Source: Ancylobacter sp. Lp-2 (GTDB lineage: Bacteria > Pseudomonadota > Alphaproteobacteria > Rhizobiales > Xanthobacteraceae). Taken from it: DNA of 64,000 nucleotides. The position numbers and the translations under genes were made by a program. Below the pieces are notes generated by a model that was not told the DNA's origin, did not search any database, and worked only from the letters and a program-made list of their open reading frames with translations. The stretch spans positions 1 through 64,000 of the forward strand of contig NZ_JAJALI010000007.1 of the NCBI RefSeq assembly GCF_020523795.1, in the 5' to 3' direction. Below, in pieces: positions 51,925 to 60,432 of the stretch. Position 1 is the stretch's first letter; the number at the start of each line of letters is the position of its first letter.

Positions 51925-53058
51925 TTAAGACGCCAACTTGACCGGTACCGACCTGGCGGGGGCGCCCGCCGCGGGAAGTAACCGGCAAACATTTGTTTCG
52001 AACTCCAGCCGGATCGGATCGCCGACCGACACCGGGATGTTGGTCGCGAGCTTCGTCATGACGGTCTGCTGGCCGACCTGGACCTGGCACTCGACGGCCT
52101 CGCCGAAGAAGACGAGCTTCTTGACCTGCCCCTCGATGATGTTCCCCCCTCCTGCCCGTTCGGGGGGCGCCACGGTCAGGCTTTCCGGACGGATGGCGAG
52201 CTTTGCCGACATGCCCTTGCTGAAACCCGCAGGCATCGCGCAGCGCCAGGTGCCATACGGCGTCTCGACACGCCCAATGCCCTCGCGCGCGTCCTCGACG
52301 ACGGAAGCGTCAAACAGGTTCACCCGTCCGACGAACTGAGCGACGAAGTCATTGACCGGGTTGGTGTACAGCTCGACCGGGGTCGCTTCCTGGACGATTT
52401 TGCCGCCATACATCACCGCGATGCGGTCGGACATCGCAAGAGCTTCGAACTGGTCGTGCGTTACATAGATCGAGGTGATCCCGAGATGACGGGTCAGTTC
52501 CTTGATCTCGATGCGCAGATCTTCTCGCAGCTTGGCGTCGAGATTGCTCAGCGGCTCGTCGAGCAGCAGCACCTCGGAACTCGACACCAGCGCTCGCGCC
52601 AGCGCGACGCGCTGCTGCTGGCCGCCGCTGAGATAGGGGGCGGGGCGGTCGGCAAGATGTTCCATCTGCATCATGGCGAGGACGTCCATGACACGACGCT
52701 TGCGCTCTGGCGCGGATACCTTGCGGTGGCCGTGCTTCAGCGGGAAGGCGACGTTGTTGAACACGGTCATGTGCGGCCAGATGGCGTAGGACTGGAACAC
52801 CATTCCGATCGGCCGCTGATAGGGCGGCACGAACACGCCGCGGTCGGCCACCACCATGTTGCCGATGGAGATGCGTCCGCGGTCGGGCGTTTCGAGACCC
52901 GCGATACACCGCAGCGTCGTGCTTTTGCCGCAGCCGCTCGGGCCGAGCAGGGTGTAGAACTCTCCCCGCTCGATGTTGAAGTTCACATTGTCCAGCGCCG
53001 CGACATGGCCGCCGAACGAGTCGAAGTCCTTGCCGAGACCGGTGATATTTACTTCCAT
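51925..53058 (-). CDS. ABC transporter ATP-binding protein (Fbp/Pot type)
   Basis: A 377-residue ATPase with a C-terminal TOBE-type domain. Motifs are Walker A GPSGCGKSTT, Q-loop FQSYAIWPHM, signature LSGGQQQR, Walker B LLLDEPLSNLDAK and H-loop VTHDQFEA. It follows the permease gene and pairs with it and the binding protein in the 49.3-56.1 kb operon. The Fbp/Pot class carries iron, polyamines or organophosphonates. Confidence 0.9.
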   Translation of the reverse strand: MEVNITGLGKDFDSFGGHVAALDNVNFNIERGEFYTLLGPSGCGKSTTLRCIAGLETPDRGRISIGNMVVADRGVFVPPYQRPIGMVFQSYAIWPHMTVFNNVAFPLKHGHRKVSAPERKRRVMDVLAMMQMEHLADRPAPYLSGGQQQRVALARALVSSSEVLLLDEPLSNLDAKLREDLRIEIKELTRHLGITSIYVTHDQFEALAMSDRIAVMYGGKIVQEATPVELYTNPVNDFVAQFVGRVNLFDASVVEDAREGIGRVETPYGTWRCAMPAGFSKGMSAKLAIRPESLTVAPPERAGGGNIIEGQVKKLVFFGEAVECQVQVGQQTVMTKLATNIPVSVGDPIRLEFETNVCRLLPAAGAPARSVPVKLAS

Positions 53059-53069
53059 GTCCTGCCTCC

Positions 53070-54842
53070 TCAGCCCTGCTGGCGGCTAAGTTGAGAAATG
53101 AAACGCCGAAGAAGAAGCGTAAGCGGGATAAGAGCTATGATCAGAACCACGCCCATCGCCGCAGCGTTTGGCGCGTACTGCTCCCAATTTTCCCAGAGAA
53201 AGACCGCGAAGACCTTGTTGTCGCGGCTCGACAGCATCAGCGGGATGGCGAAGGCGCGCAGCGTGTGCACGGCGACCCAGATCCACCCCGCGGCGAAGGC
53301 CGGAAAGAGCAAGGGCAACGTGATCCGGATCATCGCCTGAAACACCGTCGCCCCGCTGACATAGGCGGCCTGTTCCAACTCCTTGTGGATCTGCACGATG
53401 GCCCCGTTCATCAGGCGGGTGCAGAACGGCAGGTAGGAGATGGCCAGGCCGAGCGCGACGATCCAGATGGTGCCGTAAATGCCGGTGAAGCTGAGAGGGG
53501 GCGTCAGAAACGCGACCATCAGCGCCGTCGCCACGACGATGCCGGGCACGGCAAGCGGCATGAAGACCATGAAGTCGAGCGAGCCGGTTACCACGGCGCT
53601 GCCATGCTTGCGCACGATGAGCCAGGACGCCACGAAGGCCAGCACCATGGTCGCCGTCGCGGTGAGCAGCATCAGCACGAGGGTGTTCCACACCGTCTCG
53701 ATCAGTTCGGGAGAGGTGAATACTTTGGCGAAGTTCTGGAGCGACACCAGGTTGAGGGCCTCGAACGAGGGAGCCCGGTAGCTGGGCAGCAGGCTGGTCC
53801 ACAGCAGGATGGCGAAGGGCAGGGCGGTGGAGATGAGGAAGTAGAAACCTACCGCGGCAAGTGCCGCATAACGCCAGCGTCCGATTGAAATGACGCGCGG
53901 ACGGAAGCCCTTGCCCGTGACCGTGGTGAAACGCTCCGAATGGCGGATCATCCGCCGATACACATAGAGGAGGCCGATCATGAGCAGCATGAACAGCACG
54001 CCGTAGACGGCGGCCAGGCCGTAATCGATGGGCGCCTGCACGCGGGTGGTAAAATAAATCATCGTGCTGAGTACGAAGACCCCGCCGGGAAGGCCGACGG
54101 CGAGCGCCGCTTCGAAGGATTCCATGCTCAGGATGAATGAATACATGCCGGCCGCGAGAATGGCGGGCATCAGGGCCGGCAGCGTAATCTTGGTGAAGGT
54201 CTGCAAGCGGCTGGCCTTCGAGACCATTGCGGCTTCTTCGAGCGTCGGGTCCATCATGCGGAAGCTTCCGACCACCATGAGGAAGATGGTGGTCACCCCG
54301 CGTATGCTGTCGAGGAAGATCAGGCCACTGATCGAGAAGATGTTGATCGGCCCGACATTCGACGTATAGCCCAGCGGAGAAAGCACTGCGCGCAGGACAA
54401 CGTTCAGCGCGCCGGAGTTCGGCGACAGCAGCAGGGCCCAGCCCATGGCAAACAGAATGCCGGGCATGGCCATCGGAATGATGATGATGGCCCAAGCCAG
54501 ATTGCGCAGCGGCATGTCCGTGCGTTCCACCAGGAACGCCATGCCGACCGCCCAGACCAGCGAAAGCGCGGTGCCGACCGCCGCGATCCAGAAGGTTCGG
54601 CCGAGCGTTTCGACGAAGTTGGGCTGGGACAGCGCGTAGCTGTAGTTCTGAAGGGTCCAGCCGTCCGGGAATGCCGGATGCCCTTCCTGGAAGCTGGAGA
54701 TGATCAGGCGCCCGACCGGGACGACAACCATGGATGCGATGATCGCGGTCACCACAATGAGCAGGATGTTTCTGCTCACCCACCCGACCAGGTCGAATTT
54801 CTTGGCGGGCAGAATGGTCTGATTAGCTTCGATGGACACCAT
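53070..54842 (-). CDS. ABC transporter permease, FbpB-like with two fused permease domains
   Basis: A 590-residue membrane protein with two homologous halves, each with about six membrane segments. The EAA loops are AAMVSKASRLQTFTKITLP in the first half and AAYVSGATVFQAMIRITLPL in the second. The architecture is that of FbpB-type ferric iron permeases. The start at 54842 (MVSIEAN) has GAGGA upstream, so the longer frame is rejected. The gene to the right encodes the binding protein (gap 210 bases). Confidence 0.9.
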   Translation of the reverse strand: MVSIEANQTILPAKKFDLVGWVSRNILLIVVTAIIASMVVVPVGRLIISSFQEGHPAFPDGWTLQNYSYALSQPNFVETLGRTFWIAAVGTALSLVWAVGMAFLVERTDMPLRNLAWAIIIIPMAMPGILFAMGWALLLSPNSGALNVVLRAVLSPLGYTSNVGPINIFSISGLIFLDSIRGVTTIFLMVVGSFRMMDPTLEEAAMVSKASRLQTFTKITLPALMPAILAAGMYSFILSMESFEAALAVGLPGGVFVLSTMIYFTTRVQAPIDYGLAAVYGVLFMLLMIGLLYVYRRMIRHSERFTTVTGKGFRPRVISIGRWRYAALAAVGFYFLISTALPFAILLWTSLLPSYRAPSFEALNLVSLQNFAKVFTSPELIETVWNTLVLMLLTATATMVLAFVASWLIVRKHGSAVVTGSLDFMVFMPLAVPGIVVATALMVAFLTPPLSFTGIYGTIWIVALGLAISYLPFCTRLMNGAIVQIHKELEQAAYVSGATVFQAMIRITLPLLFPAFAAGWIWVAVHTLRAFAIPLMLSSRDNKVFAVFLWENWEQYAPNAAAMGVVLIIALIPLTLLLRRFISQLSRQQG

Positions 54843-55052
54843 CTTGTCCTCACTGGCGTGAATCGGGAGCCACTGCCGGAAGCGTGACACGTGTGCCGCA
54901 ACGACCTTCGGGGCGCTGCGGCGGCGCCGTGCTGCAGCCGGCTAGGCGGCTGCAGCACCCCGGAACCATCCGGCAGTCATGCCCATGGCGGCGGTTGCCG
55001 ATGAAGCGGCAGCTCGCGGGTGGAATTCGGCTGTCGCATGAAGGGAGACCGC

Positions 55053-56102
55053 TCAGCGGCCGGTGGGAAAGCCCCAGACGGTGACGACGGCGCGGGTGGC
55101 GACGCTTTGTGCCTTGCCGTCCGATTCCCAGCCCGCCCAGAAAGGCTCGGCGCCAGCCTTCGAAACCATGGCTTGGGCTTCCGTGCCTTCCTTCAGCGGA
55201 TTGCTCTGACCGAAGAGGTCATAGTATTTCGCGCCATCCGTCGCCATGAAACCGGCAAACAGGATCGCCGAATTCGGCGCCTTGCCGCCCTTCATCACCG
55301 CCACTGCTTCGCCGACCTGGTAGGGATATTCCTTGGGCACGACGATGGAGATCGGCGATGACGGATCGTTGTAGAGAATGGTCTTAAGATGCTGATATCC
55401 GATGCCGCAGACGATCGAATATTCACCGGAAGCAAGAAGTGACGCGACGTTGTTGGGAGACGATACCCATACCGGCTGGTTGTTCTTAAGTGCCGTATGG
55501 TATTCCGTGCTGCGATCGGGTCCCCACTTGATGTAGAGCTGAACGAAGGCGAGCGGGCGCGAATAGACGCCGACCTTGCCCTTCCATTTGGGGTCCAGGC
55601 AGTCCGACCAGTTCTTCGGCGCGTCGGCAGCCGAGACGAGCTTGTTGTTGTAGGCAATGACGAACTGGTTGATGCCGGTGCCAAGATAGTAGCCGTTCGG
55701 ACTGATCATGGCCGGTGAAATGTCCGGGAAAAGCTTCGACCAGTCGACCTTCTGCAGGACCCCGGCGCTGACGAACTTGTCGCGCAGATCCCCGGACACG
55801 GCGACGAGGTCGACATTGACGCGCCCGGTGAGGGCTTCGTTGAGAATGCGCTCACGGTCGTCGAGGCCGCTGACGAACTGGTGTTCGACGACAAGGCCAT
55901 ACTTCTCCTGGAAAGCTTTCTTCGATTCGCTGATGATCGGGCCGGCCCACTGCGTGGCGATCTGCAGTGGAGGCTCCTTCTTTGCCAGCTGAATAATCTG
56001 TTCGAGGGTGCTGCCTACTTCGGCGTGCGCGCCCGAAGCGAACAACAGAGCACTGCCGAGGCAGAGCGACGCTGCAGCACGTCCCCAAATATGTACGGAC
56101 AT
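55053..56102 (-). CDS. ABC transporter substrate-binding protein, Fbp/iron-type
   Basis: A 349-residue periplasmic protein with signal peptide ASLCLGSALLFASGAHA. Body: TQWAGPIISESKKAFQEKYG and NGYYLGTGINQFVIAYNNK, as in SBP_bac_6/11-type proteins for iron, phosphonate or related ligands. No obvious Tyr pair for ferric iron could be placed with certainty, so an organic ligand is quite possible. GGGAGGAA precedes the ATG. Two operator-like sites (f at the start codon, g 75 bases upstream) indicate control by the GntR regulator. Confidence 0.87.
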   Translation of the reverse strand: MSVHIWGRAAASLCLGSALLFASGAHAEVGSTLEQIIQLAKKEPPLQIATQWAGPIISESKKAFQEKYGLVVEHQFVSGLDDRERILNEALTGRVNVDLVAVSGDLRDKFVSAGVLQKVDWSKLFPDISPAMISPNGYYLGTGINQFVIAYNNKLVSAADAPKNWSDCLDPKWKGKVGVYSRPLAFVQLYIKWGPDRSTEYHTALKNNQPVWVSSPNNVASLLASGEYSIVCGIGYQHLKTILYNDPSSPISIVVPKEYPYQVGEAVAVMKGGKAPNSAILFAGFMATDGAKYYDLFGQSNPLKEGTEAQAMVSKAGAEPFWAGWESDGKAQSVATRAVVTVWGFPTGR

Positions 56103-56103
56103 G
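56089..56103. promoter_or_regulatory. candidate GntR/UTRA operator, copy f (overlaps the start codon)
   Basis: ATATGTACGGACATG, core GTACGGAC at 56093-56100. It includes the first codons of the binding-protein gene, so it could be coincidence of coding sequence. Confidence 0.4.
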
Positions 56104-56174
56104 ATTTCCTCCCGCTTTATCGGAGCCTTTGGCTCCCGCGCTGAGCGTTTCTGTCAGCGTGGCTGTATGAAATC

Positions 56175-56191
56175 TCATGTCTGGACAAATT
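56175..56191. promoter_or_regulatory. candidate GntR/UTRA operator, copy g
   Basis: TCATGTCTGGACAAATT, core GTCTGGAC at 56179-56186, upstream of the ABC operon. Likely promoter-proximal operator. Confidence 0.6.
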
Positions 56192-56669
56192 GCAATATTG
56201 ATTCTGCAAGAAGAAGGGAAGAGTGCCGTACAAATTCCGTAGGCGGTATGGCCTCGCATGAAAGTGAAGAGGCGCGAAATCTGGTATTACAAATACAATA
56301 CTTCATGCGTCGCATGTCGAGACGAGTGCACGATGTGCGGCTTTGTCTGCCGCGAGCATAGACCCGTGTCGAGCCGATGGCGATGGCCGGCCGGCGCCGA
56401 TACATCTTGCTGCCGGTGCCCAAAGGCACCCGAAATAGTGAGCTCCGGGTGGTTGCTCCCGGCGCCAAGTTTCGGGCATTTCCACCGATCGATCCGGAGC
56501 GATGGCGCCACCACGGGTGTGTAGGGTGGAGTTTTGCCACGCTGGGGAGTGCGCCTTCTGCGTTCGATAGGGGAAAGCTTCCCGCCAGACATGCGTCGCG
56601 CCGCGAGGGAAAAAAGCGAAGTATCTTCTTGGCGAACAGAGTGGGCACCGGCAAGGAGGTATTCTTGCC
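56192..56669. other. region without a recognisable gene
   Basis: No convincing gene on either strand. Several overlapping frames exist, but none has a family motif or a good ribosome site. It lies between the ABC operon promoter and a decayed thiolase gene and is probably degraded coding DNA. Confidence 0.5.
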
Positions 56670-56941
56670 AGTGCGAGGCAAGCGATTGATGGGGTTATCG
56701 AAAGATCGACCGGGGGCTCCCTTGGGCGGCGGGGTGCGTCGGGCGCAGCGATCGTCTCCGCCAGCCTGATCAGGTAGCCGCCTCTCGCGCCGTCGACGGT
56801 CACGAGGCCGGATCGAGATGGCACACCGTTGGCGCATGCAGTGAAGCCGCGTTGAGGTCATCGGCGGGGCCTCCAGCAGAGGCCGCCGCCGAGCCGGCCG
56901 GTCGACGTGCGAATGGCATCGTGGATGAAGGCTGCGCTCAT
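56670..56941 (-). pseudogene. decayed N-terminus of a thiolase (acetyl-CoA acetyltransferase family)
   Basis: From an ATG at 56939-56941, with GAGGGGAC upstream, the first codons read MSAAFIHDAIRTSTGRLGGG, a typical thiolase start. Then the frame breaks: one frame gives ADDLNAASLHA...LDPAS before a stop. A further frame gives DQAGGDDRCARR (intact thiolases have NQAGEDNRNVAR), followed by PINRLPRTG where thiolases have VNRLCGSG, so the catalytic Cys is lost. At least two frameshifts and one stop are present and nothing recognisable follows. A full operator-like site (57018-57033) still lies upstream. Confidence 0.65.
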
Positions 56942-57017
56942 CAGGTGTCCCCTCGGGTGACCCGTGCCGTTCCGGAGCGTGGAGAAGTCACCGCCGGGTT
57001 TGTCGTTCGGTGGCTCA

Positions 57018-57033
57018 ATAAGTCCGGACAAAT
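57018..57033. promoter_or_regulatory. candidate GntR/UTRA operator, copy h
   Basis: ATAAGTCCGGACAAAT, core GTCCGGAC (perfect palindrome) at 57022-57029, about 80 bases upstream of the decayed thiolase start. Confidence 0.6.
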
Positions 57034-57109
57034 AGCGGCGTATCGCAGAAGAGGCGTAGGCGCTGGCGACGTCGCGCTCCGGCGAGGGGCCAGTGGAGGC
57101 GTCGATTGA

Positions 57110-57177
57110 AGGTCGGGATCGTGGAGTGGATGGACCCGGAGATGGGCAGCGAAGTCGATCGTGACGCCGCTGCTCAT
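57110..57177 (-). pseudogene. possible remnant of an amidohydrolase N-terminus
   Basis: An ATG at 57175-57177 begins MSSGVTIDFAAHLRVHP, which resembles the start of amidohydrolase family proteins (TIDFHAH), with the first metal His replaced by Ala. Similarity fades after about 20 codons. The frame continues without family features. Weakly supported. Confidence 0.3.
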
Positions 57178-57180
57178 CGC

Positions 57181-57195
57181 CAAGTCCGGATTTAT
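57181..57195. promoter_or_regulatory. imperfect GntR/UTRA operator-like site, copy i
   Basis: CAAGTCCGGATTTAT, core GTCCGGAT at 57184-57191. It has the flanks and half-site of the motif but ends AT instead of AC, directly before the possible amidohydrolase remnant. Confidence 0.35.
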
Positions 57196-57479
57196 GAAGC
57201 GTGCGCTGGCGATGGCGATTGGGCGGCCCGGGGGGCACGCTGACGCATGGTGGTCAACAGGACGAGCGCGGCCTCGCGGCTGCGCTCCATCCGTTCGAAG
57301 CTCCGGCTGTCTATGCAGCCGCCCTTTCGACCGAAATAGACCGCCCAGGCGTCTTCCGAAACGGCGGGGCCGGGAAGCTCCGCCTCGACAAAACGAGCGG
57401 CATCGATGATGTCGTCCAGCGCAAATCCCGCGTGCGGGTCCTGGACGTCGTCATCGTAGTCGTCGCAATCCTCGCACAT
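57192..57479 (-). CDS. small acidic hypothetical protein with an N-terminal CxxC
   Basis: A 95-residue protein starting MCEDCDDYDDDVQDPHAG. The N-terminus has two Cys spaced as CxxC in a run of Asp, suggesting metal binding, and the C-terminus is basic (FERMERSREAALVLLTTMRQ). The start is supported by a GGGAGGAA site at ideal spacing, which is why a longer frame to the right is not used. No family recognised. It is co-oriented with the ThDP enzyme gene 65 bases upstream and may be cotranscribed. Confidence 0.6.
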   Translation of the reverse strand: MCEDCDDYDDDVQDPHAGFALDDIIDAARFVEAELPGPAVSEDAWAVYFGRKGGCIDSRSFERMERSREAALVLLTTMRQRAPRAAQSPSPAHAS

Positions 57480-57544
57480 GGTTCCTCCCGTTCCTTTGCT
57501 TGTTGCAGAAAAGGTGGACACGGCTCGCCGCGACGTCAATACGC

Positions 57545-59227
57545 CTATCTCAGGCCGCGCGACACGAGCCTCTTCATGATCGGTGCGAGCACCTGATCGG
57601 ATATGTGCACGTTCCACACCTCCGCCTGATCCTGATTTTCATAGGAAGCGAACAGTTCGGCGAGTTCGCCGGCGGAGGTGACGGTTCGTCCGCGCAGGCC
57701 GAATCCTTCTGCGATGGAGGCAAAATCGGTACGCCCGAAGACGGCCGAGCTTTCGTCGATGCCTTCGGCCCGGAGTTTATGGATCTCCGCGCCGTAGGCC
57801 CCGTCGTTCAGGACGCAGATCAGCAGCTTGATGCCCTGACGCTTGATGGTCTCGAGTTCCTGGATATGCATGATCAGGCTGCCGTCGCCTTCGATCAGGA
57901 TCACGCGATCCGTCCCCTTCGCCACGGCTACGCCGATGGCGATCGAAAGGCCGTTGCCGATTGCACCGAACTCGCGAATGACGTGATAGTTTTCCGGCCG
58001 CCGGTTTTTCATCTGCGAATGAAAATAGGCGCAATGCCCGGTGCCGCTCACAATGTCCCAATCCTTGGGCAGGACGTCGTCGAGTTCCGAAATGAAGTCT
58101 CGCGGGTCCACCGTGCCGGCGACCTCGGGGTAGGCGTCGCGATGGGTTGAATACTCCTGGATGCGGGAGACGACATCGCCGGTGCGCGCGCGCGGCTCGT
58201 CGTCGGCGGCGTCGCCATCGCGATCTAGCTGCGCACAGATCGCCTCCGCCGCTTCGCGCGCGTCGGACCGGACATAGAGATCGGCCGAGGCCACGCCGTC
58301 TTTCAAGCCGACCGGATTTGCATCGATCTGGACGACAAAGGCATCGGGAAACAGGCTGCCCCCGTCCGCCGTGTAGGACGTCAGGCTCGCGCCGATGGCG
58401 ATGACGAGATCCGCGCGGCCAAACTCCTCGCGTGCGGCCGGACCGGAGAAGCCGCCGGCGATGCCCAGATTGAAGGGATCGTCGTCGAACAGGCCGCGCG
58501 CCGGCAGTGTCGTGGACAGCAAGGCTCCGGAGCGCTGCGCAAGAGCGCGTACCGCATCGCCGGCATCCGAGGAAACGACGCCGCGTCCGGCAATGATGAT
58601 GGGATGGCGGCTGGAGCGGATGCGCTCCACCACCTCCCCGACGGCCGCGGCGGCCGGGGGGAGGGGGTGAAGCCTTGGAAGGAAGTCCGTGGAGGGTCGA
58701 TAGGCCTCCACCTGAACGCGCTGCTTCTGCAGGTCGAATGGTATTCCGAGGACGACGGGCTTGCGCTCGGTGCGCGCCTTGTAAAACGCTTCGCGCACGC
58801 TGGGGAGCAGGCGCCCGAGGCTGCGAGCCGAGATGTACTCGGCACCGGTGGCTAGAGCGAGCGGGGCCTGGTCCAGGCCCTGATTATACCATTTGGCGTT
58901 TTCGGGATTGACCGGCATTTCCCCGGTGAACAGCACCATCGGCACATGTGCGCGGGCGGCGGTCGTCAGGGCGGTCATCGTCTGGGTGAAGCCCGGCCCG
59001 AGCGTCACCGAGGCGACGCCGACCTCGCCGGTCGCGATGGCGTAGCCGATGGCCATGCCGCAGGCGCAATGTTCGTGGCGCGCATGGATGGTCTGCACGC
59101 CCTCCCGTTCCGAAAGGGCGATGGCCCAATGCATGTTGCCATCGCCCATGAGCGTGAAATGGGCGCGCACGCCTTCCGCATAATAGGCTCGGGCCAGTAG
59201 TTCATAGCCGGGAACATCGTTTCTCAT
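57545..59227 (-). CDS. ThDP-dependent enzyme, acetolactate synthase-like
   Basis: A 560-residue three-domain ThDP enzyme. The Pyr domain has IHARHEHCACGMAIGYA with the catalytic Glu, the middle domain has IIIAGRGVVSSDAGD and IAIGASLTSYTADGG, and the PP domain has the GDGSLIMH...NDGAYGAE ThDP motif. It is catabolic-looking, with no regulatory subunit nearby. Start at MRNDVPG with AAGGAT upstream. It is in line with a ketopantoate-reductase-like gene and a second ThDP enzyme. Substrate, probably a 2-keto acid or acyl-CoA, is unknown. Confidence 0.82.
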   Translation of the reverse strand: MRNDVPGYELLARAYYAEGVRAHFTLMGDGNMHWAIALSEREGVQTIHARHEHCACGMAIGYAIATGEVGVASVTLGPGFTQTMTALTTAARAHVPMVLFTGEMPVNPENAKWYNQGLDQAPLALATGAEYISARSLGRLLPSVREAFYKARTERKPVVLGIPFDLQKQRVQVEAYRPSTDFLPRLHPLPPAAAAVGEVVERIRSSRHPIIIAGRGVVSSDAGDAVRALAQRSGALLSTTLPARGLFDDDPFNLGIAGGFSGPAAREEFGRADLVIAIGASLTSYTADGGSLFPDAFVVQIDANPVGLKDGVASADLYVRSDAREAAEAICAQLDRDGDAADDEPRARTGDVVSRIQEYSTHRDAYPEVAGTVDPRDFISELDDVLPKDWDIVSGTGHCAYFHSQMKNRRPENYHVIREFGAIGNGLSIAIGVAVAKGTDRVILIEGDGSLIMHIQELETIKRQGIKLLICVLNDGAYGAEIHKLRAEGIDESSAVFGRTDFASIAEGFGLRGRTVTSAGELAELFASYENQDQAEVWNVHISDQVLAPIMKRLVSRGLR

Positions 59228-59293
59228 TGCAGTCCATATCCTTGCGCGAGGGCGATACGGATGCCGGCCGCCGGCCGGCACGCAGGCGACAGG

Positions 59294-60334
59294 TCACGCG
59301 GACGCCAGCTCGACTCCTGCGAGTTCCAGAGCGAGGGCGAGATTCGACGGATCGGGTTTCAGCAGTCCGGCATGGATGCGGCGGGTCACCTCGACCATCG
59401 CCCTGTTGGCGGGGGTCGCGATTCCAAACCGCTCGCCCTGCTCGACGACGAGGCCGTTGATCATGTCCACTTCGCTGAGGCGCCCCTTCATGTGGTCCTG
59501 CAGCGTCGTGTTGGGGCCGCGTCCCGGCCCGATGTCGTGGTTGATCTTGTCGATCAGCTTGGTCAGCAGATTGTTGCTGCCTTCCATTTCCTGACGCGTG
59601 AGGCCGAAGATCGGCACGACGGCATGGCCGAGTTCGCTGCCGACGGCGAGCGCCTCCGAGCCCAGCTTCATCATCAACTCGTTCATGCCGGCGGGCTGGA
59701 CGTCGTTCAGTTCTCCGCCGGTCATCGCCATCGTGCCCAAGGTCATCGAGTTGAGCACAAGCTTCATGTACTTGGCCGAGAGGATGTCCTCCACCATCTC
59801 GACCTTGCCCGCGTGGCGCAGCACCTCCGCCACGACCTGTTCGCGTCCGATGGTGGTGGGATGAAGGCTGCCCAGCCCGAACCATGTCCGGTCCGGCGCC
59901 GTGTTGCGCTTGATCTCTCCAGGCACGAAGCAGGCCGAGGAGAGCTCGACGGCACAGCCGAGCGTGCGTGACGGGCCCACAATGTCGGCGATCATCTGCG
60001 CCGTCATGCCGTTCTGGGCGCCGATCAGGAAGCCGTCATCGCTGAGATAGGGTTTGATCAGCTCGGCATGCCAGCGCGTGTCGTAGATCTTGGTGACCAG
60101 GAAGACGACGTCGAAACGCGTGCGCATCGACGCCAGATCGCACAGGTGATGCGCGGGCAATCGCGCCCGGAGCTCTCCCTGCCGCATCCTGATGTGGAGG
60201 CCGTTGGCGCGGATGGCCTCCACATGTGCCGGCCATTGATCGATCAGAACCACGTCGAGGCCGGCATTGGCCAGATCGGCGGCGAGACAGCTACCATTGG
60301 CGCCCGAGCCGAGCACCGCGATTTTCGTCGTCAT
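59294..60334 (-). CDS. 2-dehydropantoate 2-reductase (ApbA/PanE) family protein
   Basis: A 346-residue NAD(P)-dependent reductase. The N-terminal KIAVLGSGANGSCLAADLAN is the dinucleotide motif, with TKIYDT and GAQNGM following as in PanE. The C-terminal ketopantoate domain has KYMKLVLNSMT with the catalytic Lys. Length exceeds typical PanE (about 300) by 40 residues. Being sandwiched between ThDP enzymes, it may reduce the keto or hydroxy product of one of them rather than make pantoate. Confidence 0.83.
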   Translation of the reverse strand: MTTKIAVLGSGANGSCLAADLANAGLDVVLIDQWPAHVEAIRANGLHIRMRQGELRARLPAHHLCDLASMRTRFDVVFLVTKIYDTRWHAELIKPYLSDDGFLIGAQNGMTAQMIADIVGPSRTLGCAVELSSACFVPGEIKRNTAPDRTWFGLGSLHPTTIGREQVVAEVLRHAGKVEMVEDILSAKYMKLVLNSMTLGTMAMTGGELNDVQPAGMNELMMKLGSEALAVGSELGHAVVPIFGLTRQEMEGSNNLLTKLIDKINHDIGPGRGPNTTLQDHMKGRLSEVDMINGLVVEQGERFGIATPANRAMVEVTRRIHAGLLKPDPSNLALALELAGVELASA

Positions 60335-60358
60335 CGCTTCCTCCCGCTAGTCGTCTGT

Positions 60359-60396
60359 TTTTGTTTTGCGTGCGAAGTTTTGTTTTGCGTGCGAAG
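60359..60396 (+). repeat. perfect 19-bp tandem duplication
   Basis: TTTTGTTTTGCGTGCGAAG occurs twice, head to tail (60359-60377, 60378-60396), in the 98-base gap between the second ThDP gene and the reductase gene. Possibly a slippage product. Confidence 0.8.
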
Positions 60397-60432
60397 TCAT
60401 GACACAGCTTCGCCCGCCGATGCGACGGCTAA

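Noticed and set aside
56175..56861. 228-codon minus-strand frame in the remnant region
   Set aside because: It reads through the broken thiolase in mixed frames. No single frame gives a coherent protein.
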